DNA of 20,298 bases from Spirochaetia bacterium (GTDB lineage: Bacteria > Spirochaetota > Spirochaetia > Treponematales > Breznakiellaceae): contig BNUX01000053.1 in the NCBI GenBank assembly GCA_025997675.1, forward strand, positions 1 through 20,298, given 5' to 3'. The notes below the pieces were generated by a model. It was given only the letters and a program-made list of their open reading frames with translations. It did no database searches and was not told the origin of the DNA. Made by a program: the position numbers and the translations under genes. This document shows positions 16,272-20,298 of the stretch, one piece after another; the first letter of the stretch is position 1; every line of letters starts with the position of its first letter.

Positions 16272-17531
16272 ATGGGGAAGGATGTTTATGCAGCGCTGAG
16301 AACCGGATACACGGATCCCATACGGGATGTGCTGTGGGGACATATCTACCTTACTCCGGAACTGGCGGCCCTGACCAAATCGGAGCCCTTTATACGGCTC
16401 TCCCGTATTTTCCAGCTCGGGCCTGCCTATATGGTCTATCCCGGGGCGACCCATACCCGGGGGGCCCACTCCATCGGGGTGTACCATCTGGCCCGGCGGC
16501 TCCTCCTCTACCTGGCGGAACGGGGCGCCGATGCCTGGCTCACGCCGGGCGGGGCCGTCTCCTTCCTCTCTGCCGCCCTGCTCCACGACCTGGGCCATTT
16601 TCCCTACACCCATTCCCTCAAGGAACTTCAAGGGAACCGGAGGTTCCCCCTGCGGCGGCACGAGGCGCTTACCGCGGAAATCATTCTCCGGGAGCCTATC
16701 AAGTCCCTGATTGGCAAGGCTGGGGGCGATCCTGCCCTTACCGCCGCCATCGTGGACACGGAGCTTCCGGTGAGCGGAGGGGCTTCGGAGTTGACGTTTT
16801 ACCGAAAGCTTCTGTCCGGGGCGCTGGACCCGGACAAGTTGGACTACCTGAACCGGGATGCCCGGTACTGCGGGGTCCCCTACGGCGCCCAGGATGTGGA
16901 TTTTATCCTGAGCCGCCTCTACCCCGAAAGCGAAAAGGGGGTTGTGATTGATAGCCGGGGGATTCCCAGCGTGGAGTCCATCCTTTTTTCAAAGTACCTG
17001 ATGTACCGGGCGGTCTATTGGCACCCCCAGGTACGTTCCGCTACGGGAATGGTTAAAAAGGCCCTCCTGGGGGGTCTTGAAGAGGGCGTCCTTACGCCGG
17101 AAGACCTCTACGGTCTGGACGACGCCGGACTCTTTTCCCTCCTGGGAAGCCGTTCCCACCCCCTCTTTCACCTGGCGGAAAAGGTCAGGGCCGGCCGGTT
17201 TTACGCTTTTGTAGCGGCATTTCCCTTTGACGAGGGCCGGCACGGCGCTTTGCCGGATATAAGCCTGCGGTCCGGCTATGAAGAAGCCCTGGCTCTGGAA
17301 CTTTCCCTCCCCCCGGAGGCAGTACTCATTGATGTGCCGGAACCCATCTCCTTTGAGACCGGCCTCTACGTTGCCGATGAAGCCTGTTATTTTGCCGAAA
17401 GTTCCAGCGTGTTTAAGCCCGGAGTAGTGGAAGGTTTGGTAAAATCCTTACGAATCATCCGGGTTTTTGTGGACCCTGACCATGAAAGCAAGGTATTGCA
17501 TAATCGCAAGAAATGGTTAAATTTAGTATAG
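16272..17531 (+). CDS. HD-domain phosphohydrolase (dGTPase/SAMHD1-like family)
   Basis: The 419-residue cytoplasmic protein has a complete HD metal site: His66 in THTRGAHSIGVYH, His105-Asp106 in LLHDLGHFPYTHS, and Asp191 in DKLDYLNRDARYCGVPYG. This motif set and spacing are those of the COG1078-type HD phosphohydrolases related to dNTP triphosphohydrolases; the exact nucleotide substrate cannot be read. The start ATG at 16272 has AAGGA at 16255-16259, a somewhat long spacing. It sits immediately after the 21-bp tandem array, so variation in repeat number could affect its expression. It is followed after 18 bases by the ComFB-domain gene, probably in one operon. Confidence 0.88.
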   Translation: MGKDVYAALRTGYTDPIRDVLWGHIYLTPELAALTKSEPFIRLSRIFQLGPAYMVYPGATHTRGAHSIGVYHLARRLLLYLAERGADAWLTPGGAVSFLSAALLHDLGHFPYTHSLKELQGNRRFPLRRHEALTAEIILREPIKSLIGKAGGDPALTAAIVDTELPVSGGASELTFYRKLLSGALDPDKLDYLNRDARYCGVPYGAQDVDFILSRLYPESEKGVVIDSRGIPSVESILFSKYLMYRAVYWHPQVRSATGMVKKALLGGLEEGVLTPEDLYGLDDAGLFSLLGSRSHPLFHLAEKVRAGRFYAFVAAFPFDEGRHGALPDISLRSGYEEALALELSLPPEAVLIDVPEPISFETGLYVADEACYFAESSSVFKPGVVEGLVKSLRIIRVFVDPDHESKVLHNRKKWLNLV

Positions 17532-17549
17532 GTGCTACGGAGGTTTGGA

Positions 17550-18257
17550 ATGGAGATACACAATACTACCGAGGAGATCGTTTTTTCTACGATAAAAGAC
17601 ATGTGCGCTTCTATCGAGAAAGAGGGTAACAGCAACAATTTTTGCCTCTGTGATCAGTGCCGCATAGACGCGGCTTGTTTTGTCCTGAACCGTATTCCTC
17701 CCCATTACATTATCTCCAACCGGGGCGCCGCCCGGATTGATCAGGGAGCGTACCGGCAACAGAAGGATGCGGACGTTGTTTCCCTGGTCTATGAGGCCCT
17801 CAAGCGGATCAGCCATAACCAGCGCCCCCATGCCGACCATACCGGGGGGACGGCCAGGAAAGTTGTCCAGGGGCCGGTTTTCAATATTCCCACTATTATC
17901 GGCAGGGCCTTTAACGGCGCCAATTTCTCCCCCCTGGTGGATGCCCGGGTGGAACTCCGGCGGGAGGGGAAGCTGGCGGAGATGAAGAACAGGAACTGGC
18001 AGAACCCCTGTACCCTGGTGGAGAATATCCAGGGTACCTTCACCTTCTGGCCCGAATCTATCTCTGCCAAGGAGGCGGGTATCCGTAAAAACTTTGAATA
18101 TTCCATAAAAATTGAAGCGGCGGGCTTTGAAACCCTAAGCCATTTCTTTGAAGTCCCGGTGTTAAGTGAAGCCGGGGATGCCGAATCCTTTTCCATGAAC
18201 CGGACCCTCAAGCTGCCGGATATGTACCTGTTCCCCCCCGGCGGGGACGAGGATTAG
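17550..18257 (+). CDS. ComFB-domain protein with C-terminal beta-rich domain
   Basis: The ATG at 17550 is chosen because ACGGAGGT (17537-17544) lies just upstream; a GTG at 17532 would overlap that site. The product is 235 residues. Residues 1-60 match the late competence protein ComFB family: MEIHNTTEEIVFSTIKDMC, then a Cys cluster (Cys32, Cys34, Cys37, Cys43) in FCLCDQCRIDAACFVLNRIPPHYIIS. ComFB proteins of cyanobacteria have been reported to bind cyclic dinucleotides. After a basic linker, residues about 110-220 form a strand-rich domain (SPLVDARVELRREG, then FEYSIKIEAAGFETLSHFFE) that resembles a carboxypeptidase-regulatory-like sandwich, an uncommon attachment for this family. It lies downstream of the HD gene, which may share a nucleotide-signalling pathway. 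Confidence 0.8.
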   Translation: MEIHNTTEEIVFSTIKDMCASIEKEGNSNNFCLCDQCRIDAACFVLNRIPPHYIISNRGAARIDQGAYRQQKDADVVSLVYEALKRISHNQRPHADHTGGTARKVVQGPVFNIPTIIGRAFNGANFSPLVDARVELRREGKLAEMKNRNWQNPCTLVENIQGTFTFWPESISAKEAGIRKNFEYSIKIEAAGFETLSHFFEVPVLSEAGDAESFSMNRTLKLPDMYLFPPGGDED

Positions 18258-18274
18258 TCGTTATAGGGGCTTTT

Positions 18275-18347
18275 TCGGAGAGGGGGGACTCGAACCCCCG
18301 ACAGCCAGTTCCCAAAACTGGCGGCTTAACCTCTAGCCAACCCTCCG
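18275..18347 (-). tRNA. tRNA-Pro(UGG)
   Basis: The minus strand folds into a complete 73-base cloverleaf: acceptor CGGAGGG/CTCTCCG (one G-U pair), D-stem GGCT/AGCC, anticodon stem CCAGT/ACTGG with loop TTTGGGA giving anticodon TGG, variable loop CTGTC, and T-stem GGGGG/CCCCC with TTCGAGT. C1-G72 and discriminator A73 are proline identity features in bacteria. CCA is not encoded (AAAA follows the discriminator), so it must be added enzymatically. Confidence 0.97.
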
Positions 18348-18380
18348 TGGTGTTTACTATACGGGATTTGGGGGTGGTGG

Positions 18381-19379
18381 TCAATTGGAGCCCCGCCAGG
18401 CCTTCACCGAGTTAAGGTACTCGATCGCCCGCAGTCCGTCTGCGGCGCCGGACCGGGGCTGCCGGGCAGGATCGTGGTAACAGGCAACGGCGTCTTCAAT
18501 CATATCGGCAAAATACCCCGTCTTTCCCTCGAAGGTATCGCCGGTCCTTTTCAGGGAGCGGAATCCTTCGGCGTAGGGGCTTTCGGCGCTTTCCCAAACC
18601 TCAAAGATTCCGTTTCCGATACGCAGCCGGCCCAGGGCGCAGGAAAACTCCAGTTCGAACACCAGATGATCCCGCTCCGCTCCAATTTCCATAAGGAAGG
18701 GGATACGTTCCGCCGGCCGTTCCAGGTACCCCTCCAGCCATGCGGTCCCGGTCCGGCTGCCCAGCCGGGCGCCCCAGCGGCGCCGGTGGGAAAGGGACGC
18801 CCCGGTCAGGAACATGGCGGCGTCCGCCAGATGGGTACCGTCGTGCCAGAACACGTCCAGGAGCCGCCGTGTTTTGCCCATATAAAGCACGGCCCGCACA
18901 CTGAGCAGGGGGCCCAGCCGTTCCGCATCCAGGATGCCCTTCGCCTTGAGGTAATCCGCAGAGTAACGTCGTTCGTGGTTGGTTAGTATTCGTGTGTTGC
19001 CCTTGTGGTGAAGGGCCGCTATCTTTCGTGCAGCGGCGATGGTATCCGCCAGGGGCTTTTCGCAGACCACCACCGGAACCTCATGACGGGCGGCAAGCGC
19101 GCAGTAATGGTAATGGCTATCCGGATAGGTGGCGATGTGGACTATCCCCGGCCTGTGTTTCGTAAGCATGGTATCGGCATCGGCATAAACCGGGCGATGC
19201 CAGCGTTCGGCAAAGATACGGCGGCGGTCCGCGTCAAGGTCAGAGCCCGCAGCGATGGTACAGAAGGGGTTTGCCGCAATAGCCCCGGCGTGGGTGCAGG
19301 GTTTTTCACGGAGGGCATCGTCCTCCAGGAGGCTGGCGATGCGGCCTAAACCGATGATGGCAACGGGGATTTTTTCCAT
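18381..19379 (-). CDS. Gfo/Idh/MocA family oxidoreductase
   Basis: The 332-residue cytoplasmic protein has an N-terminal Rossmann fold (VAIIGLGRIA, residues 6-15) for NAD(P), the family signature VVVCEKPLAD with Glu107-Lys108-Pro109, where the Lys is catalytic, and a conserved HDGTHLAD segment (179-186) holding the Asp and His expected near the substrate. Family members oxidise or reduce sugars, inositols and related polyols. The substrate cannot be inferred, and no sugar genes are adjacent. The ATG at 19379 has a weak AAGAAG upstream. Its GC content matches the main chromosome and contrasts sharply with the AT-rich vapBC module that ends about 50 bases upstream. Confidence 0.9.
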   Translation of the reverse strand: MEKIPVAIIGLGRIASLLEDDALREKPCTHAGAIAANPFCTIAAGSDLDADRRRIFAERWHRPVYADADTMLTKHRPGIVHIATYPDSHYHYCALAARHEVPVVVCEKPLADTIAAARKIAALHHKGNTRILTNHERRYSADYLKAKGILDAERLGPLLSVRAVLYMGKTRRLLDVFWHDGTHLADAAMFLTGASLSHRRRWGARLGSRTGTAWLEGYLERPAERIPFLMEIGAERDHLVFELEFSCALGRLRIGNGIFEVWESAESPYAEGFRSLKRTGDTFEGKTGYFADMIEDAVACYHDPARQPRSGAADGLRAIEYLNSVKAWRGSN

Positions 19380-19429
19380 CTTCTTATATTATCCTGCAAT
19401 TCATTCCCATTATTTTTGTTAATGATTTC

Positions 19430-19834
19430 TTAATCATCAAATATATTATTTTTTGTGAATATTTTCAACGATAAATATTCTGCCATTTCTTTAAAATGTT
19501 TGTCTTCTGCTATTATATTTAAATTATTTTGTAGACAATTTTGTGCTATTATTAAATCTGTTACACCGATATTATTATATCCATGTTTAAAGTTTAGCAA
19601 TTGAATATCTTGCAATTCTTGCCAGTTAATTTTTACTACATATCTTGTAATGCTATTTAATAATTCCTCCAAATGTATTTCTTTTTTATGCCTGATTGAA
19701 GGCAATAATTCAGTCAATATTAAATCATTGGTACAGGTCATATTATTATATATTAACACTTTTATAAATTGATATGCCTTATTTCCCTTGAAATATTCTA
19801 TCCATGCCGATGAATCTATTAAAACGTGGTTCAT
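19430..19834 (-). CDS. vapC: VapC-type PIN-domain ribonuclease toxin
   Basis: The 134-residue protein begins MNHVLIDSSAWIEYFKG, the typical PIN start with the first acidic residue Asp7. The further active-site acids are Glu42 (LILTELLP), Asp93 (VTDLIIAQNC) and Asp111 (IAEDKHF). VapC toxins are Mg-dependent ribonucleases that usually cut initiator tRNA or rRNA and are neutralised by VapB. The start overlaps the vapB stop by four bases, so the two are coupled. Codon use is strongly AT-rich (many ATT, AAT and TTA codons), unlike the GC-rich neighbours, which points to horizontal acquisition. Confidence 0.9.
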   Translation of the reverse strand: MNHVLIDSSAWIEYFKGNKAYQFIKVLIYNNMTCTNDLILTELLPSIRHKKEIHLEELLNSITRYVVKINWQELQDIQLLNFKHGYNNIGVTDLIIAQNCLQNNLNIIAEDKHFKEMAEYLSLKIFTKNNIFDD

Positions 19835-20022
19835 CTTTTTCTCATTGCCTCAAGATCGAGTTCCAGATCAATTTTACCGAAATAATCCGCCAGTTCTTTG
19901 ATCCTTTCCCTTTGTATTAAGTTTTCTAACGCCGTTCTAATAACATCCGTTTTAGTCTGAATTTTCGTTATTTCCATGGCATCCGTGACCAATGTATCAG
20001 GTAATTCCAAAGTGGTTCTCAT
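19831..20022 (-). CDS. vapB: VapB-type antitoxin
   Basis: The 63-residue protein has a short N-terminal ribbon-helix-helix DNA-binding segment (MRTTLELPDTLVTDAMEITK, with TKTDVIRTALENLIQRE forming the helices) and a C-terminal tail (LADYFGKIDLELDLEAMRKR) expected to fill the VapC active site. VapB neutralises the toxin and usually represses its own promoter together with VapC. The 4-base overlap with vapC and the promoter 19 bases upstream of the ATG fit an autoregulated module. GAGGG lies just before the start. Confidence 0.88.
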   Translation of the reverse strand: MRTTLELPDTLVTDAMEITKIQTKTDVIRTALENLIQRERIKELADYFGKIDLELDLEAMRKR

Positions 20023-20040
20023 AAATACCCTCTAATGCGT

Positions 20041-20070
20041 ATAATACCATAAACCAGTCTGCATTTTCAA
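20041..20070 (-). promoter_or_regulatory. vapBC promoter
   Basis: On the minus strand TTGAAA (20065-20070) and TATTAT (20041-20046) are 18 bases apart, with transcription expected to start near 20034 and a leader of about a dozen bases. ATACCATA occurs directly repeated at 20044-20051 and 20087-20094, flanking the -35, and CCATATGG (20090-20097) is a palindrome; these are possible VapB operator sites. Confidence 0.55.
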
Positions 20071-20093
20071 GTGTTTTTATACATATATACCAT

Positions 20094-20298
20094 ATGGAAG
20101 AAAATAACCGCAAAGGGCACGCGGCAAAAAAAAAGAAAAAAGTACTTGATTATTTGATCGGCTTACGATATAGTATTAGATTATCGGGGTTTCTGGTGAA
20201 GCCCCACAACGATGCCTTGGGGGTCATGTTCTGGGATAGCGCCGCCGGTATAATGACCCCCGCCGTGTATGTGTATGCCACGGAGTCCCTGGTTTTTG
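20094..20298 (+). CDS. Chimeric open frame fused in frame to a DapF-like fragment, 3' end beyond window (doubtful)
   Basis: From an ATG at 20094 a frame stays open to the window end. It encodes a lysine-rich start (MEENNRKGHAAKKKKK), then VLDYLIGLRYSIRLSG, then FLVKPHN, and continues as DALGVMFWDSAAGIMTPAVY and onward, identical to residues 173-201 of the DapF-like protein and in the same frame. No ribosome binding site precedes this ATG, and a promoter lies inside the frame, so translation from 20094 is doubtful. An internal in-frame ATG at 20226, preceded by GGGGG, could start a short DapF-like C-terminal piece. The frame could equally be a chance opening next to a duplicated pseudogene fragment. 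The homonucleotide A-run at 20126-20134 is slippage-prone. Confidence 0.25.
   Translation, partial: MEENNRKGHAAKKKKKVLDYLIGLRYSIRLSGFLVKPHNDALGVMFWDSAAGIMTPAVYVYATESLVF
20146..20174 (+). promoter_or_regulatory. Strong sigma70-type promoter ahead of the duplicated fragment
   Basis: TTGATT (20146-20151) and TATAGT (20169-20174) are separated by exactly 17 bases, each close to consensus, with an A-rich upstream stretch (20126-20141) that could act as an UP element. Transcription would begin near 20181 and run into the hairpin at 20186-20205 and the DapF fragment. Confidence 0.55.
20186..20205 (+). repeat. 8-bp hairpin at the predicted transcript 5' end
   Basis: GGGGTTTC (20186-20193) pairs fully with GAAGCCCC (20198-20205), including one G-U pair, over a TGGT loop. 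It lies 11 bases after the -10 element and five bases before the duplicated segment begins. A 5' stem of this kind can stabilise a transcript. Confidence 0.6.
20211..20298 (+). repeat. 88-bp exact direct repeat, copy 2 (partial DapF-like gene fragment)
   Basis: Every base is identical to 13549-13636, in the same orientation. The copy lacks the upstream two thirds of the gene, including the first catalytic cysteine region, and the window ends one base into the codon before the second (ESSCGSG). It may extend further. The two copies lie about 6.7 kb apart. Confidence 0.95.

Larger units (their letters stand above)
16007..16282 (+). repeat. 13-bp direct repeats flanking the tandem array
   Basis: CAATGGGGAAGGA occurs at 16007-16019 and again at 16270-16282. 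The second copy contains the start codon of the HD-domain gene; the first carries the same ATG but opens an eight-codon frame that stops at 16033-16035. The pair brackets the nine 21-bp tandem repeats. Confidence 0.8.

Noticed and set aside
15984..16661. Minus-strand frame reading FNLLPTG repeats
   Set aside because: It runs across the HD gene on the opposite strand; the repeat period of 21 keeps every frame open, so openness is not evidence of coding.
16235..16951. 238-codon plus-strand frame overlapping the HD gene
   Set aside because: The HD frame carries the full metal-site motifs, while this frame is a Gly/Pro/Arg-rich GC shadow.
20211..20298. Diversity-generating retroelement template/variable repeat pair
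   Set aside because: The copies are identical with no adenine-specific differences, no reverse transcriptase is seen, and the target is an enzyme core rather than a ligand-binding C-terminus.

Overview
The window looks like a chromosomal segment of a moderately GC-rich spirochaete, most likely a Treponema or close relative. The evidence is the RpoB sequence (Asn at the position of E. coli Ser531, a known spirochaete trait), the style of the periplasmic solute-binding protein (signal peptide ending in FA-GGKKDG, no lipobox) and the overall protein character. The genus call is inference; no rRNA is present to anchor it.

Region 1 (1-10680, + strand) is the classical transcription/translation cluster nusG(partial)-rplK-rplA-rplJ-rplL-rpoB-rpoC. 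Its junctions carry regulatory structure: an L1-type autoregulatory hairpin just ahead of rplK, two stems between rplJ and rplL, and an attenuator-like hairpin between rplL and rpoB. RpoC has a long acidic C-terminal tail.

Region 2 (10685-12962, - strand) is a complete polar amino-acid ABC importer (binding protein, permease, ATPase) that converges on rpoC. It is transcribed from a promoter interlocked with a divergent promoter for a DapF-fold epimerase/racemase (13033-13833, +), which is followed by a small STAS-domain protein (13861-14199, +).

Region 3 (14196-18257) holds a minus-strand pair (a secreted protein of unknown function and a PilZ-like protein) divergent from a plus-strand pair (an HD-domain phosphohydrolase and a ComFB-domain protein). 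The divergent gap contains nine contiguous 21-bp tandem repeats, flanked by a 13-bp direct repeat that duplicates the start of the HD gene. PilZ and ComFB are both families with cyclic-dinucleotide-binding members, so this block may concern second-messenger signalling.

Region 4 (18275-20298) has a tRNA-Pro(UGG), a Gfo/Idh/MocA-type oxidoreductase, and an AT-rich vapBC toxin-antitoxin module that looks acquired. The final 205 bases are the oddest part. A strong sigma70-type promoter and an 8-bp hairpin lead straight into an 88-bp exact copy of an internal piece of the DapF-like gene, in the same orientation and reading frame, and it runs off the window end. This is either a real duplicated fragment or an assembly artefact at a contig end.
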